64,000 nucleotides of DNA from Azorinus chamasolen (GCA_963576725.1 OY755240.1:58218633-58282632), one strand, 5' to 3'; shown: positions 33,565-46,431, counted from the stretch's first letter. Made by a program: numbers and translations. Notes: generated from the letters alone by a model not told the origin.

Positions 33565-36500
33565 ATAGATAGATAGTTTATTCAGTACAAAGGCCATGGG
33601 CCCAACAGTACAGGATAGCAATACATACATATAAATGTAGTTTAGAACTGTCAACAGTAGATTAAATGGAATGAAAACATTCATTTCAAATCAAACAAAA
33701 ACTATGAGTCTGAGCATACTGTTAGAGGAAAATGATAACAGAAATTGAAGAGGAAATATAATAAAGAACATGTCAGCATTGACCGCATGTTTCTATGAAA
33801 AGGTAAGGGAGTTAACTCTTTATAGTAACAACCACGAAAACTTGAGCGACTCAGTGAGTTACATGTACGGTTATTGTACATGCATAACAAAAAAATGTAG
33901 ATCCAATGACAAACTGAGAGATGATACACATTCAATAAATTACATAAACGTTAATTCGGTTCTACGTTTAAAGCATTTTTGGACATAGATAGCAAGTTTC
34001 TTTAACACGTTTTGATTTTCTGTTTTCATGAGATTTACAAACTTAGGTATGTTTGGGTGACGCCAAAAGTATGGTTTTATGTACAGTTTTCTTAGATCGT
34101 TGTATATAGAACATTCCAACAAAAAATGAAATTCGTCTTCCAGAACATTACATACATGACACTTCCTCTCATTTCTTGGGATTTTCTGAGGTTTGTGCCA
34201 GCGGCCTGTTTCTACATTTAATCTATGAGACGACAGACGGAGTCTAGTTAAATCTCGTCTAAATTTTTCAATCTTTACTGTATCTAAGTATAGTTTGAAT
34301 CCAAAATCAGAGAACAATCTATAACTATCTGCACGAGAGGATGTATTAATTTCGGCACTCCAGTTTTGAATGAATTGATCAGTCAGTCTGTGCTTACATA
34401 GCCTTATAAAGCATTCAATATTACCTACACCTTGATTTAACCATGCATATCTTAGTCCAAGCGATTCTAATAGAACTTGTACTTTCGACGCCCAAGAAGC
34501 TCTGCATATCTTCCAGCATTAAATTATAAATTCCTTTTATGTATTTCCTGTCAGGGTTTTGTAATAGTTTAATCCAATATCGAATTATTGCAATATGTCT
34601 ATGTACTTTTAGATCGGTTCTTCCTAATTCGCCGAATACGAAACTATTTTGTGTCTGTTGTCGTACTCCTAGAATTTGTTTGCAATATTTTAAATGAATT
34701 CTCTCTGTCTTGTTATCTCTGCTAAATCCCCAAACTTCACAACTGTAATTAAGAATAGGTAATATAAGTTTATCAAATAGATCTAGTGTATGTTTAATAG
34801 AGATGTTTGCGAATTTGCGTAGATATGATTGTAGCTTGTAAATTGCCTTTGCAGCTTGGCCACTAAGAGCCGATTGAGTCTCTTTAAATGACCCACCGGT
34901 TGTAAAAATTACACCTAAGTAACTGAATTTGTTCACAATTTCAATATTTTTATCATCAAAAGTAAACTTAAATTTTGAAGAGTTTGAGAATCCTTTATGG
35001 AATATCATAATCTTTGTTTTTTCGGTGTTTACTTTGAGCTTCCATCTCTCACAGTATTCATGCAAAATGTCTAAGCCAGACTGCAGATCACTTTCAGACT
35101 CAGCAAACAGGAGAACGTCATCGGCGTATAACAATATAAAAAGTTTCAGCATTCCAATGTCCAAACCCTTATACCCTTTTAATATGAAAACCTCCTCTAG
35201 ATCGTTAAGATACATGGAAAATAGGAACGGTGAGATACATTCCCCCTGAGCTACACCCAAAGTACACATGAAATCCTCACTTAAACAGTTTTGATATTTA
35301 ACCTTAGATCTAAGATTCTTGTACATTGATTGAATTACGTTAATTATCTTTCCCCTCACTCCGTATTTCAAAAGTTTGTACCAAAGCACGTCTCTGACTA
35401 CGAAATCAAAAGCTTTTCTGAAATCAACAAAAGTTACAAAAAGTTTTTTATTATCATTTAAAAGGTGGGTTATCAAGCCATGGAGTACAAAAATATTGTC
35501 AACCGTACTCATGTTTTTCCGAAATCCAGCTTGAGCCTCAACGTAAACCTGATACTTTTCTGCCCAGTTATTTAGTCTTGTGTTAAGAATTTTTGTAAAG
35601 AGTTTACCCAGAGTGCTTAGTAAAGTGATGCCACGGTAATTTTCAGTGTCGTTCACGTCTCCCTTTTTGTATAGTGGAATAATATAACCCTCTGACCATT
35701 TTTCGGGATAAGATCCACTATCAAAGATAACATTAAACAATTTTACTAGATATGCAATTAACGAGTCTATGCCATGCTTAAAAAATTCATTTAGTATGTA
35801 ATCAGGGCCACCGGATCTACAATTATTCAATTCTTTACATGCTTTACGGATCTCCCCCTCAGTTATACAAATATTTAATTCAGAAAACATTTCTTGAAGT
35901 TCACCATCCAAATATCTTTCATTGAAATGTATAACATCTTCGTCAGGTTGAAATAATGCAGAATCTGGGTTGTTGATTGCTTTAAAATAGTCTAAAAAAT
36001 GAGATGTATCTAATGTAGATGAAGATTGTTTTTGCGTTAATCCTTTCAACAATTTCCAATATTCCTTTGCATTTTTATATCGCAGTGATTCTAACTTGCT
36101 TGTTTGTTTTCTGTCATATAAATATTTCTTGTTTCTTAAAGTTGATTTATAATCTGTTCTGGCGGTAGTCATTGAAATACGGGATTCTTCACACTGATCC
36201 TGTCTATAAGCATTTAATTTTTCATAGAAATTATTTTGTTTGTGTTTACATTCGTAGTCATACCATATTTGTCTCCCTTTCTTTATCCTACTTGTTTCCG
36301 CATTATCACTATAAGTATTTGACTTAAAAAGAGGATCACAAACATTACTTAAAATTGTATAAAACTGATTCAAATTTGAGTCAATATCTTGGGAAGTTTT
36401 GGCATCTTTTAAATCGTTCTCAATATCAGTTAATCTATTTCTGACACTGTCACTGTCTAAAATATTCTTATAAACCTCGCATTTATTTAGATCCCAAATA

Positions 36501-37468
36501 TATTTAAATTCTACTTTTTCATATTCTACATCTTCACCACGACACACATCTACAGATTTCGCACAATTTGTCTTTAACCCAATGTTTATCGCACAATGAT
36601 CGGAAAGAATATTAGGATCACCTACTTCAAAATGACTAAAGAAATCAAACAATGAACTTCTACACAATACATAATCTACCACACTGCATCCAGACGCCTT
36701 AACACATGTGAATTTACCCTCGCTCGCATCTTCGCACACCCTACCATTTACTATTCTGAGTCCCGTCTCTTTACAAAATTCTAATAAGCATAATCCAAAA
36801 TCATTTACACATTTGTCTTGAGAGTTTCGTTTTACATGTGTATCTTCACCATAGTCATCTGGTAATAACTGGAAGTTTACAAGGGTTTCATATTCAACAT
36901 AGTCTAGCCTCTCACCGGTCCGGCTATTGAAATCACCAGTAATAAAAAAATCACATTGTCCAAATTGATTTTCAAAGTTTATAATATCTTCAGTCAAAAT
37001 ATCAAAAATGTTTCTCTCAAGTAATGCTTGTCTACCACTTCCTATGGGTATATTGTATACTAAACATAAAATCAAATCATTCTTCATACTGATACGTTTC
37101 GCTTCAAGTTTTAACCATAAAATACTATCACTATCTGATTTCAATAGCATGTCCTTTGAAACTAGTCTATTTGCAACATATACCATTATACCACCACTAT
37201 CTCGGCGGCTATTTTTGTGCTTAAAATCCCTATGGAGAGCGAAACATGTAAACCCTCCACTTCATAGTCAAACTGTTCATTTGACCACGTCTCTGTGAAT
37301 AAAAGTATATCATTTTTCTGAAATAAATTTTTTAATTCAGCTGAATTCAGTTTATTGTATCTTTTACCTATTAAACCTTGTACATTTAGAAGACAAAAGT
37401 TTATTATATCATTTTCCTCTGATTTTTCCTATTGAGCATTGCCCTGAGCGGCTTCCGGGATTTCAGAT
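33565..37468 (-). mobile_element. APE-type LINE inserted in the satellite
   Basis: The satellite hexamer GTCATA is present at both ends (33559-33564 and 37469-37474) as target duplication. The 3' end on the minus strand is a short CTAT repeat. It holds endonuclease, RT and C-terminal zinc-finger regions but no ORF1, so the 5' end is probably truncated. Confidence 0.88.
33940..37430 (-). pseudogene. LINE ORF2 (endonuclease-RT), two frameshifts
   Basis: From the 5' side: LLNVQGLIGKRYNKL and LLFTETW (catalytic Glu of the APE endonuclease) in one frame, a frameshift near 37243, then a 921-codon open frame with GDFNSRTGERLD and SDHCAINIGL (endonuclease Asp and His), FVDFRKAFDFV (RT motif A), GVAQGECISPFLF (motif B) and LLYADDVLLFA (motif C). 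A second frameshift near 34490 leads to the C-terminal part RLRLSSHRLNVETGRW and CHVCNVLEDEFHFLLEC, a C-x2-C-x7-H-x4-C zinc motif, ending at 33940. The protein nicks the target and primes cDNA synthesis there. Clade (I, Jockey or CR1 group) not decided. Length and motif integrity suggest a fairly young insertion. Confidence 0.88.
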
Positions 37469-38603
37469 GTCATATGGGGGCTACAATGTCTCAAATGTTT
37501 GTCATTCTGTCTATAATAACTGTCATTCCGACTTACAACGGTGTCATTCCATTTCCCAAATGTCATATGGGAGGCAACAATGTTTCATAGATGTCATTCC
37601 ACCTTACAACATAGTCAATCAGTTTCCAAAATGTCATATTGGCGCTTAAAAGTCTCATAAGTATGTCATTCCACCTATAAGCACTGTCATTCCACCATAA
37701 ATAGTGTCATTCCATTTCTAAAATGTCATATTGGGGTTACTATGTCTCAAAGGTATGTCATTCCACCTATAATAACTGTCATTCCACCTAAAACAATGTC
37801 ATTCCATTTGCAAAAGGTCATATGGTGACTACAATGTCTGAAAAGTATGTCATTTCGTCTACAACAGTGTCATACCATTTCCTAAATGTCATATCGTGGC
37901 TACAATGTCTCAAAGAAATGTTATTCTACCTATAATAACTGTCAGTCCACCTAGCAACAGTGTCATTTCATTTCCAAAAGGTCATATCGGGGCTACAAAG
38001 TCTCAGAAGTATGTCATTCCACCTATAAGAACTGTCATTTCACCTTAAATAGTGTCATTATATTTCCAAAAGGTCATATGGCGGCTACAATGTCACAAAA
38101 GTATGTCATCTCGCCTATAATAAGTGCCATTCTATCATACAACATTGTCATTTCATTTCGAAAAGGTCACATGGGGGCTACAAAGTCTCAGAAGTATGTC
38201 ATTCCACCTATAAGCACTGTCATCCCACCTTAAGTAGTGTCATTCCATTTCCCAAAGGACATATGGGGGCTAAAACGTCTCAAAAGTATGTCATCCCGCC
38301 TATAATAAATGTCATTCTACCTTACAACTGTGTCATTACTTTTCCAAAAGTTCAAATATGGGCTACAAAGTCTCAGAAGTATGTCATTCCGCATAAAAGC
38401 ACTGTCATTCCACCTTAAGTAGTGTCATTCCTTTTCCAAAGGACATACGGGGGCTAAAACGTCTCAAAAGTATGTCATCCCGCCTATAATAACTGTCTTT
38501 CTACCTTACAACAATGTCATTCCATTTCCAAAAGGTCATACGGCGGCTATAATGTCTCAAATTTAGGTCATTCTATCTATAACCATTGTCATTCTATCTT
38601 ATA
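37469..38603 (+). repeat. 92-93-bp satellite, right array continued
   Basis: Same orientation and unit types as 30231-33564. Alternation of the two types continues, and units decay towards 38600. Confidence 0.93.
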
Positions 38604-38605
38604 AC

Positions 38606-38969
38606 AAACTGAATGACAAGGGACCAGTCATTGTAAAAATACTACCTGTCATTCGTCATTCCATTTTAACTCGTCATTCGTTTTAGGGAGTCCCAGAGTT
38701 ATGGCCCTTGTTATGGCCCTCATCATGCGTCTTCAATGTGTGAAGTTATAATGAAAACATTTTGGAGATATGGCCCGGACACGAAGCGTGACAGACGGAC
38801 GGACAGACGGACGGACAGACGGACAGACGAAATCGAGCAAACCTATAGTCCCCCAACCTTTAACCGGTGGGGGACTAACAAACTGAATGACAAGGGACCA
38901 GTCATTGTAAAAATACTACCTGTCCGTCGTCATTCCATTTTAATTCGCCATTTGTTTTAGGGAGTCCCT
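38606..38969 (+). repeat. SINE-like insert with GACG tail, flanked by ~90-bp direct repeats
   Basis: ACTGAATGACAAGGGACCAG begins both flanks (38612 and 38884). Between them lie ATGGCCC repeats, AGACGGACGGACAGACGGAC and CTATAGTCCCCC with GGTGGGGGACTA. The tail resembles those at 43770 and 54010. Confidence 0.7.
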
Positions 38970-39700
38970 AACAATCCACCTATAATAGCCTGCAAATCTG
39001 AAGAATTGGCGTACATCTGTAATGTTAGAGGATCACTGATTTTTTCAATGATCTGTTTAGAAAGTTTAAATAATTCAAATTTTGAAGCTTTCAGCTTTCA
39101 TCTTTACATTGTCCGAAAGCAACGTTTGAAAATAGACTTCTAGCGTTCGATATGCTCTTCAAAGGTACGGGAGAAGATAAGTATGTCTTCAATGAATAAA
39201 AGACATTCCTTGAGATGTACGTCACCCATGCACTTGTCCATCATCCGCTGAAAACAAACGCGAACGTTGGTTTAACCAAAACTTGATGAACTCATAAAAT
39301 CCAAGATTTCCAATTGAAAAAGCCGCCTTATGATTACCTTCCTTAATCATCTCCACTTGTCAATATCCACTTGTATGGTCTAATTTTGACAAATATTTAG
39401 ATCCATCAAAACGTGTTAAAATACACATGCATCCTTCCTAGTTCTCTTATAGAGAAGGTCACAGTCAATAAAAAAGCGAAGACAGCTATTTTTCTTCCTG
39501 AGCAAAACTATGTTGGACGAGAAACGACTAGTAGAATATCTGATGACACCCGCTTCCAGCACATCTTTAACATGCTGTCTCACATCCTTTTACAAAGCAG
39601 GAGGAAACTTCCTATATATATGCTGAATGGTCGTTCATCCTCTAGCACAATTCTATACTGAAGTAAAGCAGTCGTTCCAAGGTAAGTTGGACTCGTGGAG
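38970..39700 (-). pseudogene. Ty3/Gypsy reverse transcriptase remnant
   Basis: On the minus strand, with several frameshifts: YRKFPPALYK, HVKDVLEAGVIRYSTS, SSNIVLLRK, FQRMMDKCMGDVHLKECL, FIEDILIFSRTFEEHIER, KLKASKFELFK and YANSSDLQAIIGG. These follow the order of a Ty3/Gypsy RT from the fingers through the catalytic box to the start of the connection. The catalytic YxDD is FIED, and stops interrupt the frame, so it is dead. No LTRs, protease or integrase seen. Confidence 0.8.
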
Positions 39701-40434
39701 AAATATGAGTCTAGTTACCGAGCACTTGTCAAGCCCTAAGGACATTTTCTTCAGACAAAAGAGAATATATTGATATTAATGCCAAGATCATTCAAAGGAG
39801 GATTTGAAGAGCCCTTACTAGGATTAGAAATAGACAAAGCAAGATTATAATTCTTCAGTAAGTATATACAACATTTAACCTATTACCACAGTGATCCAAA
39901 TTAACAAGTCTGAGACACACAACATAACCTCAATCAACGCCCAAGCAAGTTATGAAATAACTATGCCTTATGTATCAATATGCTACCATCAATATTGTCT
40001 GGAACGCACTGAGCTGATACGGTGGGAACGCATAGGAAGAAGTTAGAAAGAAAGTCTATGCAAAGCATACGCAAATGGTATTGCGTGCAACTTAGCTGTC
40101 TGTATCTCATTACTATTCTCATACACCTATGTGTACGTGATATAAGGAGATATACATGTGTAAAGACACGTATGAAAGCATATGACATTACATTCATTCC
40201 AATTAAATGGAACCCTGGTTCCACAAAGCTTAATCAGATTGCACTTTAGCAATATGGAACCCTGGTTACAATTTAATATCATTTTCGTCAGTGATTAATT
40301 TTGATACAACTTTTGTTGAAATAATTTTCAGAATTGGAAGACCCCGTTTGAGTTATTCAGCAAAAAATGTTAAAGGTCTTTGCATAGTTGAAACAGTTTT
40401 TGATGTATTCATGATCAGTTGTTTAGAACTGTAA
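39701..40434. other. No gene seen
   Basis: Unrecognised AT-rich sequence. The phrase ATGGAACCCTGGTT occurs at 40208 and 40254. Confidence 0.4.
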
Positions 40435-40675
40435 GTAACTCATTCGCTGTTCTGTCTGTATTCCTAATTTCAATATCTACTGAATATCATGACCAAAATA
40501 GTTATAATGCAATATGGAAGGTGGAACATTGTAGCCATTTTAGAAAGTAAAGAAACAGATCTATCAAATTCCATTAGTAAACATAGCAGATCCAGATCAG
40601 ACAACTCCTATATGAGCAATCAGATATGGATGTTTGTAAATGCGTGACAATGAGTTTGTATAAAAGAAAAGGTTA
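40435..40675 (+). repeat. Family A MITE
   Basis: TAACTCATTCGCTGTTCTG to AAAAGAAAAGGTTA. Hairpin eroded (GATCCAGATCAGACAACTCC; ATCAGATATGGATG). Confidence 0.8.
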
Positions 40676-40880
40676 TCTTTGTTCCACTGTCATTCAATGG
40701 ACATTTTTAGTATTGGTGCAAAACAGATACAGTCGCTGCATTCAAACATAATACACAACCTCTGAAATGAGACCAAGGATTGATTCTGCTCTGTTTGCTT
40801 ATGAAATAACATATTCTGGGGTGAATATTCATGGAGTGGATGTTTAATTGTGACTAATTAGAATTATTTTCATTAACAGC

Positions 40881-41012
40881 TGTTTCCTTCCTGAAATTAT
40901 TTTTCTATATACAAGATGTATGCATTTCTACTAAAAGGTCTACAGATGTTTCCTTCCTGAAATTATTTTTCTATATACAAAATGTATGCATTTCTACTAA
41001 AAGGTCTCCACA
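40881..41012. repeat. 66-bp tandem repeat x2
   Basis: TGTTTCCTTCCTGAAATTAT begins at 40881 and 40947; near-identical units ending AAAAGGTCT. Confidence 0.92.
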
Positions 41013-41439
41013 TATATACAGACGCGTACTCAAATACTATAATCGTCTTTGCTCCACCAAACCCAAACCCTTCGAGATAATTCTAAAGAGATGTAAGAAC
41101 ATAGGGTTTGGTAGAAAAATATTATTCTCTTTTGAGGAGTGGTCACAACATAGTATTTGTTGGAGAAATAAAGAAGTTATTCTTGAAAATGTTTTAATTC
41201 GCGCATCTTATCTGAACCTTAAATGGTGTCAAGCATCAACAGTTAGTTCCAGTTCTGGCACGCTATCATTTAACGCTGAATTTTGAAAGCGGAATAACCC
41301 ACACTTCTAATAATGTAGAGTCCACAGATATGCGAAGAGAACCTGGTGGTCTTTTTGTGCCGTGTATACATTTATCAGCACAGATAACCGACTGCTTGAC
41401 ACACTGCTACCACCTGCTTCACATACACATACGAGGGGA

Positions 41440-42165
41440 GATTGTTAAGTTCGCGGAATTGCTTAATTATTTAAACATGGAGTAGAAATCGCAAAAACTA
41501 AACGTACCACGAGATACGTTTACTCACGACTAACATAGAGCTCAACTATTATATAGATACATTGAACAATAACGTTTTCATGAAACATTAAACAATAGTA
41601 CTATGTAGTACTTGAGGCACGCCGACGTCAACGTTGGGTCACACTGACATTACGTAAAGGTCAAAGTCGACGTAATCACCACCTGTGGTCACACACATTT
41701 AATGTCTATGTACCCATTGGTCAAATGTAACCTTAAACCAATCCTCACTGAATGATGAAATTATTCCAAGCGTCTTGTTATGTTATTCTAAAGATGTTTC
41801 AAACCGTTGGACTCAAAGTTCCTTCTTCAGATCACGGAACAGACGAATGTCCAAAGGGGCTAAGATTCGTCGACAACCACTGAAGTTCTACCATCCCTAA
41901 ACATGTCGTGCCATTTGTAGATAAATGTTTTTTCTACAGGTTGGTAATGTATCTGTGTTTTAAGTTGTTTTGGTGTTTCTACCGGTGAAAGTTTACTCAA
42001 ACTCAAACCATGCAAAATTTGACAACCGCACGCCACGCAGTGTCATCTGTTGACGCCATGCGCCGTTTTGAAGCCAAGATCATAAAACGCTGATGCGAAA
42101 TAACCGGCCATCACAATGACTTCAAATTTTCTGGAAAGGACGTCGAAACCTCACGCTAACAACAG
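41440..42165 (-). pseudogene. Mariner-like transposase remnant (N-terminal HTH)
   Basis: On the minus strand: ASTDDTAWRAVVKFCM, frameshift, LSLSKLSPVETPKQLKT, then EKTFIYKWHDMFRDGRTSV. This is the N-terminal helix-turn-helix of mariner-like transposases (x-P-x-E-T-x-K-x-L and Y-x-W-H-x-x-F-x-D-G-R). The catalytic D,D,D/E domain is absent. A terminus-like ACGAGGGGAGATTGTTAAGT lies at 41442, followed by GTTCGCGG. Confidence 0.65.
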
Positions 42166-42419
42166 TTGAATTCCCGCCAAATATGCGCTAAATTTGACTG
42201 CGCATTACCGTGCTTAGTGAATTCAGAATATGTAAAATAACAGCGTGCTTAAAGTCGCCAAACAGTGGTTGCTATCGATACCATTTATTCTTCTTACGTG
42301 TAAAATGTCTATTTACCTACCTGAATTCTGCGATTTATTAATCAGCCCTCGTACATAGATATATTTTTGATGGTCGCTTAAGATAAGTTCTACTGTATAT
42401 GAATTCAACTGTCTTTGAC

Positions 42420-42948
42420 AGCCGGACATGGTATACATGGACCATGTTGATTTTTTAAGAGAGGACTGCCGTTCTGTCCTGCTCACAGATGCAGTTAGGT
42501 ACTTCCAACATGTATATGTGCACTAGGGTTAGTAATGGCCAGGTCAGGTTCAACGCAGGAAACCTCTACCTGGTTGTCTTAGGCGGGAGCAGTTTGAATG
42601 GACGTTCCGACTGCGATGTTCTTGTCCGGGCACACTGACTGCCCAGTGGTATAGAGATGCGATTCTGGATACCCCGGTTATATTACATGCTGGTGCTGTG
42701 GGTGATGGGCTCAGTCTAATGGAGATCATATCCGTCTTCATACCGTACATGCTTATAATAATAATTCCCGCTAAGGGAGGAACTTTTACACGTGGACTAT
42801 CCAGTCCGACACTTAACATAAACCTCATTGACTATATGTGGAATGGGATGAAGGTTCGAATTTCCACCCATCAAGTTCAGTCAAGAAGTGTTCAGGGGTT
42901 TAGTCGCATGTTGGTCCAAGAAGTGCAGAAACCGTCCAAAGCTGCTTA
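42420..42948 (+). pseudogene. Tc1-like transposase, C-terminal part, degraded
   Basis: With several frameshifts: VLLTDAVRYF, VSNGQVRFNAGNLY, then a long frame with YRDAILDTPVILHAGAVGDG, LSSPTLNINLIDYMWNGM and a C-terminal tail. The order matches the Tc1 DD34E catalytic core: LLTD holds the first Asp region, HAGAVGDG precedes the second, and NINLID stands where N-P-I-E is usual. The region expected to carry the middle Asp and ARPH motif is garbled. Its final codons run into the TTAA of the family E MITE at 42946, which probably truncated it. Confidence 0.8.
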
Positions 42949-43183
42949 ACCCTTTACTCCGTGAATATTCAGGATAGAAATAATGATATCATGAATATTA
43001 TTTTTAAAACAGCACATGGACACTGGAATATTTAGCCATAGATGAATCTGTAGAATTATATCTACATTATTTCATAATCAAACAGAGCAGACCTTGATCA
43101 GACGGCTCTTATTGTAGCCGTCTGATCTGGGTATACACTGTTCGCAAAGGCGTAGAAAGGCGTGTTTATGGAGTAAAGGATTA
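42946..43183 (+). repeat. Family E MITE, uninterrupted
   Basis: TTAACCCTTTACTCCGTG to TATGGAGTAAAGGATTA. Hairpin CCTTGATCAGACGGCTC with GTAGCCGTCTGATCTGGG. Serves as the empty-site reference for the split copy at 4246. Confidence 0.9.
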
Positions 43184-43589
43184 TCGAATATTTATTCTAG
43201 CTGTTTTCTATCAGAAACATTCCGATGTGCAACGTGGTCACGAGGAAATGTCAACTGCACAATTATTATCTATATTAATGCTGTTTACTACTAATCCATT
43301 AGATAATTGCCTCAATTTTGAGTGATTATCCTGGTGACAATGTCATTCGTTAAACAAGCGATTTAATGTCAAATAGTTATTAAGTATTTAACATTAAGTA
43401 TGTTAAAATGCGACTAGAATGCCAGACAAATTAATGTTGTCAAGCAATTAATTCATTGTTCCCCACCAGAGACAGCCCTTAGCATTTGGTGTTTGAGTCA
43501 TGGTCAGAGAATCGAATTAATATTTGATGTTCTGCTTTCCTAAAATGCTTCAAAAAGAATTGTTTCATCTCTGACCCAACCGGATGAGG

Positions 43590-43850
43590 AGATATCATTC
43601 GGACACAACTTAAAGACATGCCTTTAACTGATGTTAAGGCCAGGTTAAGGGTCACGTAGATATCAAAGTAGAAAGAGAAACTCCGCCATCCAAATTTGCA
43701 TATAAAAAGTGGAAATGTTAACCAAAGCGATCAAGGTGACATCCTCCTGACAAAAAGATGGACGAAAGGATGGACGAAAGGACAGACGGAAAGACGGAAA
43801 GACGGACGGTATTCAAACCTATAGCCGCCAATCCATGACTAATCGACATG
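43590..43850 (+). repeat. SINE-like repeat with GACG tail
   Basis: Unrecognised head including AAGGCCAGGTTAAGGGTCAC, then GGATGGACGAAAGG and AGACGGAAAGACGGACGG, closing CAAACCTATAGCCGCC. The tail matches the copies at 38606 and 53820. Confidence 0.55.
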
Positions 43851-43860
43851 TACTAGCGTT

Positions 43861-44092
43861 TTAACCCTACCCCTGTTCTATGGTTATTTTAAATGTCAAT
43901 GTATACTGATTATTAATGAACAAAACAGTTGAAATATGGAAGATGGAACATTGTAGCTATTTTAGAAGGTAAAGAAACAGAACTACCAATTTCCGTTAGC
44001 AAATAGTGCATACCTAGATCAGACGGCTCCTATAGGAGTCGTCTGATCTGGGTCTACCCTGTTTGCAAATGTGTAAAACATTTTCCTCTCAT
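43861..44092 (+). repeat. Family A MITE
   Basis: TTAACCCTACCCCTGTTCTA, hairpin AGATCAGACGGCTCC with GGAGTCGTCTGATCTGGG, ending near TTTTCCTCTC; the right end is mutated. Confidence 0.85.
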
Positions 44093-44580
44093 ACATTCAT
44101 GTACTAGTGAGGGCTATTTACCTGAACAGCTAGATAAATAAGCTTACTTTGTAATTTGCTGCGGATAAACTTAACATGGACTTTATTAGCAGGTATCGTG
44201 TAACTTTCTATTTTACTCTTACTTTTCACTAGAAAACACCATAGGGGTTTGGCAGATTAATAACAGACATCAGATATTCACAGCTTCTATTAAATATCCT
44301 GATTTTAGCAGGTATTGTCCTGTTTTATTAACCTGTCAAATTATACGCTTGCTGAAAACGCCATATATAGCTTCGGTTGATATCGATCGTTCCGCTAATA
44401 AAAGCTTTCTTATTAATTTCGTGAAAAGCGTTTCAAACATATGTTTCCCAAGCTAAATACATCCTTTCAGTGACGTAGAATTATATTCACATTTGACAGG
44501 TCAATAAAACAGGACAATACCAAAAATATCAAACTTCCTGTTTATCAAACATCATTTTTATGAAACATTCTGTGTTTATG

Positions 44581-44720
44581 TTAACTCTTCCAGTGCCAAT
44601 GTCGAACCTGTAATTACCTATGCAAACAGTATGGGTCCAGATGAGACGTCAATTAGCTCAGTGTCTTATCAGGATCCAAATTGTTTGTTTCTATGTCTGT
44701 GTTTTGAAACAAATATGAAA
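44581..44720 (-). repeat. Family G MITE, reversed, truncated
   Basis: TTAACTCTTCCAGTGCC, then GGTCCAGATGAGACGTCAAT and GTGTCTTATCAGGATCC. The other end is not found. Confidence 0.7.
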
Positions 44721-45118
44721 AACCGCAGTTTGCGAACATTCGGTGGCGTTGGCCAATCCGAGTTGGTTATTCAGTCTTTAATTATTCGTGACGACTGGAT
44801 TATTGCCGCCAAAATGAGACCCTCGTGAAGAATATTTGATTGGCTGACTATCGTTTCTGACAGCTTAAACCATTTGACTCAGTATATGGACATTACTAGC
44901 AACTGTGACGTAGTGATGTAATCAGTGGGGTAGCTTTGAAACAATATCCCTTATTTGAATTTAGTAGGCGGTTACAATCTGTTTAAGGCTGCTATTTTAT
45001 GTTAATGGCATTGTTTTATTAAAACACACTGGCTTTGCAGAAGCTCCGCGCAGTCTCGTTCATGACGACCTGTCATAATGCAATCTAGTATGTCAGACTA
45101 TAGAGATAGATTGTTACA

Positions 45119-45340
45119 TTTAACTATTTACTACATACACACGACTTTCTACGTGACCGCAAGAAGAGTAGACCCAGGTACGACGGCTCCTATAGAAGCC
45201 GTCATATCAGTGTCTACTCTGTCGGCTCATGACATTATACAGATATGATTCTATTGATTCTGCCATGGAAAACTTCCTGTATGCAATCCAATTAATATTC
45301 ACGATGTTATTATGTTTTACGTTAATATTAATAAAGTAAA
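45119..45340 (-). repeat. Family E MITE, reversed
   Basis: TTTAACTATTTACTACATAC, core GACCCAGGTACGACGGCTCC with GAAGCCGTCATATCAG, and AATTAATATTCACGATG near the right end. Confidence 0.65.
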
Positions 45341-45680
45341 GATACGGATACTGGTGACAAGGTCTGTGAAACCTTTGGATAAAATATATTATCTTAATCC
45401 AAACATTATACATGTATTAAATAAACATTATGAACCACAGGACAAGGGCTAAATGTACATGTTCAATTCATTGTCGTACGAGAGATATTTACACATAGTC
45501 CTGTGCGTATTGCATAGCTGTAGTCTAATGGATTGCCCAGTCCTGCAGTAACGCCTGACAGCTCACAAACTCCTCTGTTTCACTCCACTAAACATTCATA
45601 ATTATAGGTTAGAAAAGCTGATTCTTTTGGAACTTGCATATTTTTGATTCAGGTTAAAGTGGTAATGTAGGTAGTTGTAC

Positions 45681-45786
45681 ATGCACATCATGGTTTTTGG
45701 ACCAGCACTTCGCGCACATGTTTTCCTTGTTATGTTTTGGAGTTATTTTGATATATCTGATGGAGCATCCGATTACAATGTCTCGG
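45681..45786 (+). CDS. EGF/ApeC secreted protein, exon 1 (signal peptide)
   Basis: Two in-frame ATGs (45681, 45690), preceded in frame by TAG at 45672. The peptide opens MVFGPALRAHVFLVMFWSY from the second ATG, a basic residue then a hydrophobic core, then DISDGASDYNVS: a plausible signal peptide for secretion. The donor GTAAGT at 45787 is perfect and leaves phase 1, matching the next exon. Another frame across the same bases (MDQHFAHMFSLLCF) is open too but would not join exon 2 in its Cys-rich frame. First-exon status is inferred; upstream 5' UTR exons cannot be excluded. Confidence 0.6.
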
Positions 45787-46431
45787 GTAAGTAAACTCAT
45801 TGTTCATTTAGTTTACAATATGCTTAATATTCAACATAATTCAGTGATATTTTCTTGTTTGAGATTTAAGTTTCAATTTATTGCACACAGCTTAAACTAA
45901 GTCGTTCATATAAAATTGCCCATGGAAACATGTAAATGTATCTGCAAACTTTCATCATTTCCCTAATATAAACGCTAATTGAGCAACACTGTTTGCCTAT
46001 GGAATTATATAAATCTGATCATACATTTGTTTTTAAAGGCAAGAAATCGTTGAAATACTTTTAATTGTAAAAAAGAAGTTAATGAAGACTAATTCACACA
46101 TAAGTGTTCATTAGGGGAATGGAAACATTTAATGAACACGGTAGATCTATCAATTATTTAAATTGCGTGTACCAGCATACTCATTTAGATAGAGAGTCCT
46201 TTTATATTTCGGTGACGTGATCATAAAATATAGTTTCCATTATTCTCGTCTAAGCTCATATAATCGAATACCATGTACAACTCATGAAACAACCGTTCAT
46301 TATTCCACTCAACTTAAGAAAATACTACTAGTAATTATTTCTTCGTTTCATCCAATTAATTCATTTTCTTGAACGTTGTCTATATTGTTCAATAACTATG
46401 CAAGGCATTCGCTATATATTTGGTACATGTA

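Noticed and set aside
26228..33568. Many 60-190-codon frames on both strands
   Set aside because: Frames through the 92-93-bp satellite; repeated peptides mirror the DNA unit.
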